Source: Daejeonella sp.
GTDB lineage: Bacteria > Bacteroidota > Bacteroidia > Sphingobacteriales > Sphingobacteriaceae
Direction: 5' to 3'
Assembly (NCBI RefSeq): GCF_030684675.1
Contig: NZ_JAUXXZ010000023.1
Span: 100,710-164,709 of the forward strand
Length of the DNA: 64,000 bases
Under the pieces are notes generated by a model, which was not told the DNA's origin, did not search any database, and was given only the letters and a program-made list of their open reading frames with translations. Position 1 is the first letter of the stretch; each line of letters begins with the position of its first letter. Both the position numbers and the translations under genes were made by a program. This document shows positions 28,289 through 38,137 of the stretch, one piece after another.

Positions 28289-30328
28289 TTAATTCTGTCC
28301 CCCCGGCGTTGTACTTGGGTTATCGATTTGTTTAATTGCTTCAATTGCCTCTGTTACAGGCAAGAGACAAGTTTTATTCCGGCACAAATAAATTTTTGTT
28401 TCTGCCGCCAGCCTGTCCGCTAGCAAAGGTAATGTTCCTGAAGTTCCTCCCAAAAGTATTTTATTAGGAATGTAATATTTTTCCATTTCCTTGCGCTTTT
28501 CCTCTGCCTCAGTTCCGGTAATTGCTATCTCATATAATCCAAAAACATTATTTAACAAAAGAATAGCCCAGTTCGAATAGGCTGAACCGTATGATTTGAT
28601 ATGAGGATGAACATTTCGCAACATCTTCAAAGAAATTTCCAGGTAGTTCTGCTGGTCAAAGAGATGGCCAAGCTTATACAGGCTATTAGCCATTACAGAA
28701 TTGGAAGATGGAATCACATTATCCATAATTTCCTGCTTTCTGGCAATAAGTTGTTCGCCTGTGTTCGGTGTATAAAAGAACATACCACTTTCGGTATCAT
28801 AAAAATCTGAAATAGTATAATCTGTCAATTGTTTTGCTTTATACAGATAGCCTTCATCAAAGCTGGCTTCATACAAGCCAATGAAACCATCTATCACAAA
28901 GGCATAATCATCCAGAAATGCCCCCGACCATTCATCCAGGGAATTATCAGAAGGATATACTCTCCTGATTTCATTACCAGCCATAAGTTTATTCTGAATA
29001 AAAGCAGCACTTAATTTCGCCTTTTCAAGAAATTCAGGCTCTCCAAAAACACGGTAGGCATCAGTATAGGCTTTCAGCATCATACCATTCCAGGAGGCAA
29101 GGATCTTGTTATCAAGTCCCGGACGAATACGAGTTGCCCGGGCAGCAAGTAATTTATTCTTTGATGCTGAAATATTATCTGTTAGTTCTTTCAGGCTTAT
29201 TCCAATCTCGGAAGCCAGTTCAGAATCTTCCATATTCCTCATCAGGATATTTGTACTTTCCTCCTCCCAGTTGCCATCATCTGTAATCTGATAATAAATG
29301 CAAAACAGGTCTTCATCTTTATTTAAAATGGCTTTTATCTCATCCTTGGTAAAGGTGTAAAACTTACCTTCAACACCTTCACTATCTGCATCCAGAGCCG
29401 AATAAAACCCATTTTCAGCTGACGTTAATTCCCTCTCTACAAAATTCAGACTTTCATAAACTATATCCCTGTAAATCGGATCGGGGGTGTATTGATATGC
29501 TTCAGAATAAAGTGAAATTAACTGTGCATTATCATAGAGCATTTTTTCAAAATGTGGGACATGCCATTTGCCATCAACAGAATATCGGGCAAATCCTCCG
29601 CCTATCTGATCATAAATCCCCCCAAATGCCATTTTCTGAAGGGTAATCCTTACTGCTGCATGAGCTGCATCATCTTTCATTAAATGTGCATACCTCAGCA
29701 TAAATTGCCAGTTGTTAGGCAATGGGAACTTCGGAGCCCGATTATATCCCCCATCAATTAAATCGAAAGTTCGCTTCCAGGGGATAAAAATGTTCTCCAA
29801 ATCCTTTCTGGTAAAAACAATATCCTCCTTAACAGGAACAAGTTGTTCCGTCTGATTAACTCCCTCCGTTAACCTGACTGCATACGCTACAGCCTCATCA
29901 GGCTTTTCTCTCCAGAAATCGGCGAGATTCTGTAATAAACTTTTCCAGTCATTTTTCCTGAAATAGGTGCCGCCGTATACAGGTCTTTGATCGGGAAGAC
30001 AAAAACAATTAAGTGGCCATCCTCCACTTCCTGTCATTAGCTGAACTGCACTCATATAAATCTGATCAATATCTGGGCGCACCTCACGATCGATCTTGAT
30101 ACATACAAAATGCCTGTTCATAATTTCAGCAACCTCTGAATCTTCAAAGCTTTCATGTTCCATAACATGGCACCAATGACAGGCCGAATAACCTATACTT
30201 ACAAGAATCAGTTTGTTCTCCGTCCTCGCTTTTGCCAAGGCTTCATCACCCCATGGATACCAATCAACAGGATTTTCTGCGTGCTGCAGCAAATATGGAG
30301 AGCTTTGGTTCTTTAATCTGTTTGACAT
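28289..30328 (-). CDS. Thioredoxin-domain protein of the YyaL/DUF255 family
   Basis: A 679-residue protein with an N-terminal DUF255 thioredoxin-like domain (about residues 1-165) and an alpha/alpha six-barrel like that of glycoside hydrolases and N-acylglucosamine epimerases. The domain-1 motif [14 protein letters not shown] contains the CxxC pair C50 and C53. A conserved [16 protein letters not shown] segment lies in the barrel. Homologues include human SPATA20 and B. subtilis YyaL. The biochemical role is not established; a redox or sugar-related function is proposed in the literature. No signal peptide is seen. It is followed by the SlyD-like gene. Confidence 0.93.
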   Translation of the reverse strand: MSNRLKNQSSPYLLQHAENPVDWYPWGDEALAKARTENKLILVSIGYSACHWCHVMEHESFEDSEVAEIMNRHFVCIKIDREVRPDIDQIYMSAVQLMTGSGGWPLNCFCLPDQRPVYGGTYFRKNDWKSLLQNLADFWREKPDEAVAYAVRLTEGVNQTEQLVPVKEDIVFTRKDLENIFIPWKRTFDLIDGGYNRAPKFPLPNNWQFMLRYAHLMKDDAAHAAVRITLQKMAFGGIYDQIGGGFARYSVDGKWHVPHFEKMLYDNAQLISLYSEAYQYTPDPIYRDIVYESLNFVERELTSAENGFYSALDADSEGVEGKFYTFTKDEIKAILNKDEDLFCIYYQITDDGNWEEESTNILMRNMEDSELASEIGISLKELTDNISASKNKLLAARATRIRPGLDNKILASWNGMMLKAYTDAYRVFGEPEFLEKAKLSAAFIQNKLMAGNEIRRVYPSDNSLDEWSGAFLDDYAFVIDGFIGLYEASFDEGYLYKAKQLTDYTISDFYDTESGMFFYTPNTGEQLIARKQEIMDNVIPSSNSVMANSLYKLGHLFDQQNYLEISLKMLRNVHPHIKSYGSAYSNWAILLLNNVFGLYEIAITGTEAEEKRKEMEKYYIPNKILLGGTSGTLPLLADRLAAETKIYLCRNKTCLLPVTEAIEAIKQIDNPSTTPGGQN

Positions 30329-30507
30329 AATCTAAAATAATTAGGTAAAAATAAGAAAGGCATGATCAATTGAGGAGGTCTATAAAATTTAATGACCCCT
30401 TCATGTTGAAACTCCAATTTAGGCTGACAAAATATCAGATTTATTCATCTGCTATCGAATTTTAAAGAAATACCACCCAGTGTAAACAGAAAACTTTAAA
30501 TTTCGCC

Positions 30508-31605
30508 ATGAAAATAACCCATACAGATATATACAGATTTAGTATCCCCATGGAGCCTTTTACAATCGCAACCGGCACTATGGATTTTGCACAAAATGTT
30601 TTTATAAGAATTCATACAGACGGTGATTATTATGGGGTTGGTGAGTGTTCCGCATTTCCAATGATCGTTGGAGAAACACAGGAAACCTGTCTGGCAATGG
30701 CCAAAGATTTTGCAGGAATGCTCAAAGGAAAAGACCCCCTTGCAATAACAGCACGATTGCAGGATCTTCACAATTTCACTGCTTTAAACTCAACTATAAA
30801 AAGTGCTTTCGATATGGCACTTTATGATATTGCCGCAAAAAACGAAGGCCAGCCACTCTACAGGTATTTAGGTGGAGAAAAACGAGTGATTGAAACCGAC
30901 ATGACTATAGGCATCGCTGAGCCTGAGGAGATGGCTGAAACTGCAGTGAAATATCAGAAGCAGGGTGCCCGGATTCTGAAAATAAAATTAGGTAAAGACC
31001 CAAATCTGGATCTGCGGCGAATCAGAACCATAAGAAAAAAAGTTGGAGAACAAATAATTCTCAGGATTGATGCAAATCAGGGTTGGAGTTTTGATGATGC
31101 AGTAAGGTGTTTAAATGGTATGCAGGATCTTAATATCGAATTTTGTGAACAACCAATGCGTACCTGGTATGACGACAGACTTCCTGAATTAAAACAACAG
31201 ACAAACATAAAAATAATGGCAGATGAGAGTTGCTATAATCATCATGATGCAAGGAAACTCGTTAATTCAGAATCATGTGACTATATCAATATTAAATTCG
31301 CCAAGTCGGGAGGTATTCATGAAGGACTTAAAATTCATCAAATAGCTTTTGAATCAGGTATTCCATGTATGATTGGAAGTATGCTCGAAAGTAGAATTGC
31401 CCTGAGTGCAAACTTACATTTTGCTTATGCCTGCCCTGGTATTAAATATTTCGATCTGGATACCTGCCTGCTTGGGCATCTGGTGGATCCGGTAAACGGA
31501 GGGCTCAGTTATGATGGATTTTTTCTGGATGTTCCCGAAACTCCCGGTATTGGGGCAGATGCTGATGAAGAATTTCTCAAATCCTGCGAAAAGTGGAGTG
31601 TTTAA
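30508..31605 (+). CDS. Dipeptide epimerase, enolase superfamily
   Basis: A 365-residue enzyme of the muconate-lactonising/mandelate-racemase branch, best matching L-Ala-D/L-Glu-type dipeptide epimerases. The catalytic Lys pair is in LKIKLG (K158 and K160), the metal ligands are D188 (RIDANQGW), E214 (FCEQP) and D239 (MADESC), and the second catalytic Lys is in NIKFAKSGG. It probably epimerises murein-derived or other dipeptides in the cytoplasm for recycling; the actual dipeptide is uncertain. The stop codon falls exactly at the left end of a MITE-like element. An M20 peptidase lies convergently beyond that element and could act on related peptides. Confidence 0.9.
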   Translation: MKITHTDIYRFSIPMEPFTIATGTMDFAQNVFIRIHTDGDYYGVGECSAFPMIVGETQETCLAMAKDFAGMLKGKDPLAITARLQDLHNFTALNSTIKSAFDMALYDIAAKNEGQPLYRYLGGEKRVIETDMTIGIAEPEEMAETAVKYQKQGARILKIKLGKDPNLDLRRIRTIRKKVGEQIILRIDANQGWSFDDAVRCLNGMQDLNIEFCEQPMRTWYDDRLPELKQQTNIKIMADESCYNHHDARKLVNSESCDYINIKFAKSGGIHEGLKIHQIAFESGIPCMIGSMLESRIALSANLHFAYACPGIKYFDLDTCLLGHLVDPVNGGLSYDGFFLDVPETPGIGADADEEFLKSCEKWSV

Positions 31606-32019
31606 TTAACCTGAATCGATATAGGGAAGGGTAAAATAATATGGTTATAATTATCCAAATTAGGCTCTAGAGCCTAAATAATTTGATTTTGGAAAGCAAT
31701 ACCTGCGTGTATAGGTTAGTTCAGTCCTTTCCTCTGGAGTAGTGCCGGCAAGAATTATCCTTATTATTTAAACGCACATTAGCCGGCAGCTACCTCCTCC
31801 GGCAAGGTTTATTTTACCCGTGCCTGTATTTCATCGGGACGGGCAGCCCGGCGCTGCTGGTATGCGTGCCGCGCGTTCCAGAAATTAAATAAAGAAATAC
31901 ACGCGCACTAGCAAGTGGACTGGCACAACCGAAGAGGCACAGACCCTGCTTTCTAAAACAAGAGAAAATTAGGCAATCTAAAATAGCCCGGCAAGATTTT
32001 ATATTCGAACTCACGTTAA
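31602..32019. mobile_element. MITE-like inverted-repeat element, copy A (intact)
   Basis: A 418-bp segment with terminal inverted repeats: the left end begins TTAATTAACCTGAATCGATA and the right end on the other strand begins TTAACGTGAGTTCGAATATA. It holds no gene. Its interior matches the interrupted copy at 6507-9059 over nearly its full length and has GC-rich palindromic blocks such as GCCGGCA, AGCCGGC and TACCTCCTCCGGCAAGG. The left end coincides with the stop codon of the dipeptide epimerase, and the right end abuts the terminator of the M20 peptidase. No transposase is present, so mobility would need one supplied elsewhere. Confidence 0.75.
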
Positions 32020-32021
32020 AT

Positions 32022-32051
32022 AACAAAAGCCGGAGAATTCCGGCATTTGTT
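32022..32051 (-). terminator. Terminator of the M20 peptidase gene
   Basis: The stem AACAAAAGCCGG / CCGGCATTTGTT (one mismatch) encloses AGAATT and lies 21 bp beyond the stop codon on the minus strand. Confidence 0.75.
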
Positions 32052-32072
32052 ATTTAGCAATTTATCTTTTCT

Positions 32073-33443
32073 TTATCTACTGAGTTCAGCAAAGTACTTA
32101 TGAAATAGCGGAATTGTTTCAATTCCCTTGTAGAAGTTAGCAATATCAAATTTTTCATTTGGAGAATGAAGATTATCACTGTCCAAACCGAAACCCATTA
32201 AAACTGTTTTAATACCCAGCTCCTTCTCGAATAATGCTACAATTGGAATGCTCCCTCCGCCTCTGGTTGGGATTGGTTCCTTACCAAAAGATTCAAGAAT
32301 TGCTTTTTGTGCCGCCTTATATGCTATACTATCAGTTGGTGTTACTACGGGTTCACCTCCGTGATGTGGAGTAACTTTAACTTTTACGCTTTTTGGCGCA
32401 ATACTTTCAAAATGATCTTTAAAAAGCTTAGTGATTTTATCAGAATGCTGGTTTGGTACCAGACGCATAGAGATCTTTGCAAATGCTTTTGATGGCAAGA
32501 CAGTTTTGGCACCTTCGCCAATATAGCCACCCCATATACCATTAACTTCCAGAGTTGGGCGGGTACCAGTTCGTTCAAGAGTGGTATAACCTTTTTCCCC
32601 CCATAATTCATCTACCTTCAAATCGATTTTATATTCCAACTCATTATAAGGTGCTCTGTTGAGCATTTCCCTTTCTTCAACACTTAACTCCAGTACATCA
32701 TCATAAAAGCCGGGAATCGTAATATGATTGTTTTCGTCGTGCATTGAAGCAATCATCTTCGACAGGATAGTAGCCGGATTTGCAACTGCACCACCATAAA
32801 CACCTGAATGTAAGTCACGGTCTGGCCCGGTAACCTCAACTTCTACATAGGATAGTCCGCGCAAGCCCGTTTCCAGTGAGGGGTGTTCCAAACTTATCAT
32901 AGAGGTATCTGATATCAATACCACATCTGCTTTTAAGCGCTCTTTATTCTGACTAACAAAAATTCCAAGGTTACTTGAGCCAACTTCTTCCTCTCCCTCG
33001 ATCATAAATTTAATATTACATGGAAGTGAATTGGTGCTCATCATTAGCTCAAAAGCCTTCACATGCATATAAAACTGCCCCTTATCGTCGCATGAGCCAC
33101 GTGCATAGATCTTTTCATCCCGAATTGTCGGTTCAAAGGGAGGTGTATGCCATAAGTTAAGTGGATCAGGTGGCTGAACATCATAATGTCCATACACCAA
33201 AACCGTAGGAAGCGAGTTATCGATAATTTTTTCGCCATATACTATCGGATAACCCGCTGTTGCACAAATCTCAACTGTATCGGCACCGGCAGATTTTAAC
33301 TTTTCAGCAACGTACTCCGCAGTTTTAAGCATATCGGCTTTAAACTTTGGATCTGCACTAACTGATGGAAACCTCAATAACTCAAATAACTCATCCAGAA
33401 AGCGCTGTTTATTTTCGCCCACATACCGTCTAATATCTTGCAT
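32073..33443 (-). CDS. M20 family dipeptidase
   Basis: A 456-residue zinc metallopeptidase of the M20/carnosinase-like group. Metal and catalytic motifs are VYGHYDVQPPDP (His and Asp), GSCDDKGQ (bridging Asp) and MIEGEEEVGS (general base Glu-Glu), with a later LHSPNEKF His. The lid/dimerisation domain lies at about residues 190-330. It cleaves dipeptides or short peptides in the cytoplasm; no signal peptide is seen. A consensus -7 promoter element lies 17 bp before the ATG, so the start is secure. It may work with the dipeptide epimerase beyond the intervening element, but this is only proximity. Confidence 0.94.
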   Translation of the reverse strand: MQDIRRYVGENKQRFLDELFELLRFPSVSADPKFKADMLKTAEYVAEKLKSAGADTVEICATAGYPIVYGEKIIDNSLPTVLVYGHYDVQPPDPLNLWHTPPFEPTIRDEKIYARGSCDDKGQFYMHVKAFELMMSTNSLPCNIKFMIEGEEEVGSSNLGIFVSQNKERLKADVVLISDTSMISLEHPSLETGLRGLSYVEVEVTGPDRDLHSGVYGGAVANPATILSKMIASMHDENNHITIPGFYDDVLELSVEEREMLNRAPYNELEYKIDLKVDELWGEKGYTTLERTGTRPTLEVNGIWGGYIGEGAKTVLPSKAFAKISMRLVPNQHSDKITKLFKDHFESIAPKSVKVKVTPHHGGEPVVTPTDSIAYKAAQKAILESFGKEPIPTRGGGSIPIVALFEKELGIKTVLMGFGLDSDNLHSPNEKFDIANFYKGIETIPLFHKYFAELSR

Positions 33444-33459
33444 ATAATTGATTTTTCTG

Positions 33460-33467
33460 CAAAGATA
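33460..33467 (-). promoter_or_regulatory. -7 element of the M20 peptidase gene
   Basis: Read on the minus strand, TATCTTTG is a full match to TAnnTTTG, 17 bp before the ATG at 33443. Confidence 0.6.
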
Positions 33468-33611
33468 TGAATCTAAGTTCAGCCATAAACCGGTTTATAA
33501 AAAAATCAGCATAAGGATACACATAACAGAATAAAACATTCCATTCAGATTATCATTTTGCTGATTTATCAGCTGAGGTTAATCCGGGCTCAGCTTCAAT
33601 TCAGGATTAAA

Positions 33612-33791
33612 TTAATCCCAGCTTGCCAGACGCTTGTCGCTGCCTTCATTTGAAGTATCTGGCTTTTTAGAATCTACATGTTTAACCGGTGCCGAGCTAA
33701 CCTCGTTGGTTGTAGTTTTACTTTTTTCAATCAGGGTAAAACCTAATGAGATAAAACCTGCCAATGCTAATGTTATGATTATTTTTTTCAT
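33612..33791 (-). CDS. Tiny exported protein ending in Trp-Asp
   Basis: A 59-residue protein from the ATG at 33791 (MKKIIITLALAGFISLGFTL is a clear signal peptide or anchor). The mature part is Ser/Thr/Lys-rich and ends DKRLASWD. I do not recognise a family. A longer frame from 33857 is possible but would place 22 residues before the signal sequence. Its last 15 bases are 14/15 identical to those of the next small gene upstream (33908-34045), which also ends in WD. The two are tandem on the same strand about 115 bp apart. The conserved C-terminus may be a recognition tail; no function is known. Confidence 0.65.
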   Translation of the reverse strand: MKKIIITLALAGFISLGFTLIEKSKTTTNEVSSAPVKHVDSKKPDTSNEGSDKRLASWD

Positions 33792-33907
33792 GGTTGTAAA
33801 ATAAAATTGAGAATGTGAGTTAATTTCAATTGTGGTAGTTAATTCCATATTGATCACATTGATTTTTTTAATGCTTAAAGGAATTGAACCAATTTTGCGG
33901 TATGGAT

Positions 33908-34045
33908 TTAATCCCAGCCTGCAGGAGTACTTCTATCAGCAACTTTCTGTGCTGAAGGTTTTGCAGATGGAGTAGCCATTTCTTCTTTTTTGCATGAACT
34001 GAAGCCTAAAGCTGCAATTACCATGATTATTAGTGTCTTTTTCAT
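33908..34045 (-). CDS. Tiny lipoprotein ending in Trp-Asp
   Basis: A 45-residue protein read on the minus strand from the ATG at 34045. The signal MKKTLIIMVIAALGFSSC ends in a lipobox with Cys at 18. The mature peptide has two parts: a Lys/Glu start, and a Ser/Ala/Pro-rich stretch leading to the end VADRSTPAGWD. It is too short for most gene finders. The end resembles DKRLASWD of the neighbouring 59-residue protein, and the 15 bases before and including the stop are almost identical in both, indicating duplication. Function unknown. Confidence 0.6.
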   Translation of the reverse strand: MKKTLIIMVIAALGFSSCKKEEMATPSAKPSAQKVADRSTPAGWD

Positions 34046-34204
34046 GATTGTTGGTTGGGTTGTTTAAATCTGTTTATGTTTAATTAATTTGCGGACTAAA
34101 ATAAAATTTTTTATACAAATAATATTTTCGGAGGAATGCATTAAAAACTTAAAAAGGGTGATCAGAATCGCTAAATTTACCTAACTAATATTTTATCTGT
34201 TGAC

Positions 34205-35671
34205 ATGAAAATATCGGCCTTAGCAATTTTCTCTTTCTTTATAATATTCAACGCTTATACTCAAAATAGTTCAATAAGTTCGGATAAAATTTTAATTTAT
34301 AGTAAAGATACTACTCAGGTTATCAAATTAAATGATCTGGGTTTTAAAAATCGGCTAATCGATCCTGAACTAACTATCCTTTATGGCAATAAGGCCTTAT
34401 CATTAGCTAAAAATTTGAAATATGATTCCGGAATTGCTGAAGCTTATCGTGTTATTGGAGTAGGTAAATATTATCTTAATCAAAACGAAGCTGCTATAGA
34501 AAACTATTTAAACGCATTGACTTATTTCAAAAAAAGTAAACAACTCGAAGGTGAAGCCAAGGTTTATAACAATATCGGAAATTTATACCGTGAAATAGAT
34601 TATGATAAATCACTCGAAAATTTTGAAAGATCACTCATAATAGCCCAAAAACTTAATATAAAAGATCTGATAGCTGGTCTGTATCTAAACCTGGGAGCCG
34701 TATATTTTAGAAAAGAGGAATACAACAAAGCCTTAACTCATTATCAGAACAGCCTTAGAATGTTCACGGAACTGAACAATGCAGTCGGCATCCTTCAATG
34801 TAAGCAAAATCTGGGTCTGATCTACTTCAATCTGCATCAGTTAAATAAATCTGAAGATTTATTGCTTGAAGCCCGGAAACAAGCTTTAAAAAATAAATTA
34901 AACAATTCAATTGCGAGCATTAATCTGACACTAAGTTCAATATATATATCGCAGGGGAAATATGAACTGGCAGAAAAGACAATACAGGAAGGGGTTTTAT
35001 ACGCCGGCCTGGTAAAGAGCCCTAAACTGAAATACGATTACATTTTGACTTCTTATGAATTAGAAAATAAACGCAAAAACTACCAGCGCGCTTTATTTTA
35101 TCTTCAGCGAGTCTATAAACAGGACAGCATAACTTATAAAGCCAGCGTTTCAGACAAGATCAATCTGTTAGAAGTTCAGCATAAACAACTTGAAAAGGAA
35201 AAACAAAACGAACTCACCATCGCCCAGCAAAAAAATACAAAAATTTTATTCTGGGCAAGCAGCGCCATTGCTATTATGGCATTTTTTGTTATTTTTTTAT
35301 TGATTAGAAATGTCCGTAAGTCCTCACTTACAAATAAAGAATTAACCAGGCTGAACCTAGCGATCTCAAAGCAAAAAGATGATCTGGATCAGGCTAACCA
35401 AAATCTCGAAGAAATAATTGAAGCCCGGACCAGGGACATTAAAATCAAAAATAAAAAGTTATCAGAATATTCCTCTCACCTATCTCATCAGATCAGAAGT
35501 CCTGTAGCAACATTGAAAGGTCTTATGCTTTTAGAAAAGGATGATTTAATAGAAAAGGATGAACTGGTCGAGCAAATTGGTAAATGTATTTATGATCTTG
35601 ATGATAAGATTATGAATATCAATGAAAACCTCAATAATCCTCATAAGTCAAGTTTGATCAGTGAGGAATAA
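34205..35671 (+). CDS. TPR membrane sensor with histidine-kinase H-box but no ATPase domain
   Basis: A 488-residue protein. A signal peptide (ending near NAYTQ) is followed by TPR repeats over about residues 75-300 (for example EGEAKVYNNIGNLYREIDYDKS and AGLYLNLGAVYFRKEEYNKA), one membrane segment (about 350-370), a coiled coil, and then a DHp-like helix with SSHLSHQIRSPVATLKG, where H428 is the presumptive phospho-acceptor. The protein ends 60 residues later, and no HATPase_c motifs (N, G1, G2 boxes) follow in any frame before the next gene. So it can at most be phosphorylated by another kinase or serve as a scaffold. TPR-kinases of this design are common in Bacteroidota, but normally complete. 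Confidence 0.85.
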   Translation: MKISALAIFSFFIIFNAYTQNSSISSDKILIYSKDTTQVIKLNDLGFKNRLIDPELTILYGNKALSLAKNLKYDSGIAEAYRVIGVGKYYLNQNEAAIENYLNALTYFKKSKQLEGEAKVYNNIGNLYREIDYDKSLENFERSLIIAQKLNIKDLIAGLYLNLGAVYFRKEEYNKALTHYQNSLRMFTELNNAVGILQCKQNLGLIYFNLHQLNKSEDLLLEARKQALKNKLNNSIASINLTLSSIYISQGKYELAEKTIQEGVLYAGLVKSPKLKYDYILTSYELENKRKNYQRALFYLQRVYKQDSITYKASVSDKINLLEVQHKQLEKEKQNELTIAQQKNTKILFWASSAIAIMAFFVIFLLIRNVRKSSLTNKELTRLNLAISKQKDDLDQANQNLEEIIEARTRDIKIKNKKLSEYSSHLSHQIRSPVATLKGLMLLEKDDLIEKDELVEQIGKCIYDLDDKIMNINENLNNPHKSSLISEE

Positions 35672-35803
35672 TCCTGAGTTTTCGTCTTTGGTATAGCAAT
35701 AATTAGCCAACAGCTTCAATTGCTATTTAGGCATAAGTATTCAAACCCGGGCCTTAATCTCAAATCTCTTTCTTAATTTAGCAGACAAAAACAGGAGTAA
35801 ATT

Positions 35804-38074
35804 TTGAATTATTTAGACGGACTAAATCCTTCTCAGCGGGCGGCAGTTGAACAGATAGAAGGACCAGTGATGATTGTTGCCGGTGCGGGATCCGGGAAAA
35901 CACGGGTAATTACTTACCGTGTTGCTCATCTCATCAGAAAAGGAGTTGACCCATTCAACATTCTGGTGTTGACGTTCACAAACAAGGCTGCAAAAGAAAT
36001 GCGGGAACGTATCATGAAAGTAGTCGGTGCGGAAGCGAAAAATATCTGGATGGGCACTTTTCACTCGGTTTTTGCAAAACTCCTCCGTGTTGAAGCCATA
36101 AAAATTGGTTATCCTTCCAATTTCACAATCTACGATACCGATGATAGCAAGAGCCTTATCCGAACTATCCTCAAGGAGAAACAATTAGATGATAAATTAT
36201 ATAATGCCAATTTCGTCTACAACCGGATATCATCCTCAAAAAACAACCTTATTTCTCCGGCAGAATATCTCCACAACGAACATATTCAGGCTGAGGATTT
36301 TTCAACAGGACGTGGGAATTTAGGAGAAATCTACCAAATATATGCTCAGCGATGTTTTAAGGCTGGTGCGATGGACTTTGATGATCTTCTTTTTAAGACA
36401 AATGTGCTGCTGCGTGAGCATCCTGAAGTACTTTATAAATACCAGAATAAATTTAAATACTTAATGGTTGATGAGTATCAGGATACAAATTTCTCTCAAT
36501 ACCTGATCGTTAAAAAACTTGCTGCAAACAATGAAAATATCTGTGTTGTAGGAGATGATGCCCAAAGTATCTATGCATTTCGGGGAGCAAATATTCAAAA
36601 CATACTCAATTTTGAAAAAGATTATCCTGACCTGAAGGTTTTTAAACTTGAACAAAACTACCGCTCAACACAAAACATTGTCAGTGTTGCGAATAGTATT
36701 ATCGCCAATAATAAAAATCAACTCAAAAAATCAGTCTTCTCTGAAAATGAAGAAGGAGATAAAATCAAGGTTTCGAGGGCTTTTAGTGATAATGAAGAGG
36801 GCAAAATTGTAGCTGAGGCCATTGTACAGGAACAGGCCCAAAAAGGATCAAAATATCACGACTTTGCTATCCTCTATCGTACAAATGCTCAATCAAGGGC
36901 GATGGAAGAAGCACTCAGAAAACTAAACGTTCCTTATAAAATTTATGGAGGGCTCTCATTTTATCAGCGCAAAGAAATAAAAGATCTTATCGCTTATTTC
37001 AGGCTCACCTTTAATCCCAATGATGAAGAGGCCCTCAAACGGGTGATCAATTATCCCCGCCGCGGGATTGGAGACACTTCGATTGAACGGATCATGATTG
37101 CAGCTGATCAGCATAATATGACGATGTGGGAAATTATTTGCGATACCCCTAAATACCTGGATTCAAGAAGTTCAGCATCAGTTGCAAATTTTGCCTCCCT
37201 GATTCAAAGTTTTCAGGTGATGACAAAAACGCATTCGGCCTATGATACGGCCTTGCATATTGCTCAACACTCCACCCTTCTGAAGGATCTTTATTCTGAT
37301 AAATCTGTTGAAGGCTTAAGCAGATATGAAAATATTCAGGAACTACTAAACGGAATAAAAGAATTCAGCGAACGTGAAGATATTGAAGAAAAAGGTCTGG
37401 ACATATTTATGCAGGATATTGCCCTGCTCACCAATGATGACAATGATAAGAACCCGGATGCTGATACTGTATCCTTAATGACTATTCATTCGGCAAAAGG
37501 ACTCGAGTTCGACAATGTCTTTGTAGTTGGCTTAGAAGAAAACCTCTTCCCTTCCCAGATGTCATTAAGTTCACGTACCGATCTGGAAGAAGAGCGCAGA
37601 CTTTTTTATGTTGCAATAACCAGGGCAGGAAAAAAACTAATGCTCTCCTATGCAACATCACGCTACCGTTGGGGAACATTGACCAGCTGTGAACCCAGCA
37701 GGTTTATTGAAGAGATTGATGCCAGATATCTTGAACTCGACTTTAAACCTCAGACAAAAAATTCAGGTAATTCACTTTTTGATGATGAAAGGTCGGCATG
37801 GCAGCAAAAAGAGACTTTTAGCAAACCAAAACCTTCATCTATTCCAAAGACAAGCTCCATTCTTCTTAAAGCACATGTGCCCAGTGAGGGATTCGCTCCA
37901 TCGGATACATCAGGTTTACAGATGGGTATGGAAGTGGAACATGAGCGCTTTGGTTTTGGTAAAGTAATCCATTTGGAAGGCAATAAACCCGACATCAAAG
38001 CAACTATATTTTTTAAAGATTTGGGACAGAAGCAATTATTGCTAAAATTTGCTAAATTGAAAATTATAAAATAA
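35804..38074 (+). CDS. UvrD/PcrA-type 3'-5' DNA helicase
   Basis: A 756-residue SF1A helicase for repair and replication-fork processing. Motifs: LNPSQRAAV (Q motif), AGAGSGKTR (I), LTFTNKAAKEM (Ia), VDEYQDTN (II), VGDDAQSIYAFRGA (III), EQNYRST (IV), MTIHSAKGLEFDNVFVVG (V) and LFYVAITRA (VI). The C-terminal region beyond about 660 is the typical linker plus a small MEVEHERFGFGKVI beta domain of PcrA. The start codon is TTG at 35804, supported by the Shine-Dalgarno-like AGGAG at 35793-35797, which is rare in this window. It heads a group with DUF4290 and murA, a usual Bacteroidota order. Confidence 0.95.
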   Translation: MNYLDGLNPSQRAAVEQIEGPVMIVAGAGSGKTRVITYRVAHLIRKGVDPFNILVLTFTNKAAKEMRERIMKVVGAEAKNIWMGTFHSVFAKLLRVEAIKIGYPSNFTIYDTDDSKSLIRTILKEKQLDDKLYNANFVYNRISSSKNNLISPAEYLHNEHIQAEDFSTGRGNLGEIYQIYAQRCFKAGAMDFDDLLFKTNVLLREHPEVLYKYQNKFKYLMVDEYQDTNFSQYLIVKKLAANNENICVVGDDAQSIYAFRGANIQNILNFEKDYPDLKVFKLEQNYRSTQNIVSVANSIIANNKNQLKKSVFSENEEGDKIKVSRAFSDNEEGKIVAEAIVQEQAQKGSKYHDFAILYRTNAQSRAMEEALRKLNVPYKIYGGLSFYQRKEIKDLIAYFRLTFNPNDEEALKRVINYPRRGIGDTSIERIMIAADQHNMTMWEIICDTPKYLDSRSSASVANFASLIQSFQVMTKTHSAYDTALHIAQHSTLLKDLYSDKSVEGLSRYENIQELLNGIKEFSEREDIEEKGLDIFMQDIALLTNDDNDKNPDADTVSLMTIHSAKGLEFDNVFVVGLEENLFPSQMSLSSRTDLEEERRLFYVAITRAGKKLMLSYATSRYRWGTLTSCEPSRFIEEIDARYLELDFKPQTKNSGNSLFDDERSAWQQKETFSKPKPSSIPKTSSILLKAHVPSEGFAPSDTSGLQMGMEVEHERFGFGKVIHLEGNKPDIKATIFFKDLGQKQLLLKFAKLKIIK

Positions 38075-38137
38075 ATTCAAAATCGCGATTTAGAGCTTAA
38101 AAACCGCATATTAAAGCCCGCGCCAACATAAATTACA

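Noticed and set aside
33792..33857. Longer N-terminus for the 59-residue WD protein
   Set aside because: It would place 22 polar residues before a clear signal peptide; the ATG at 33791 is the better start.
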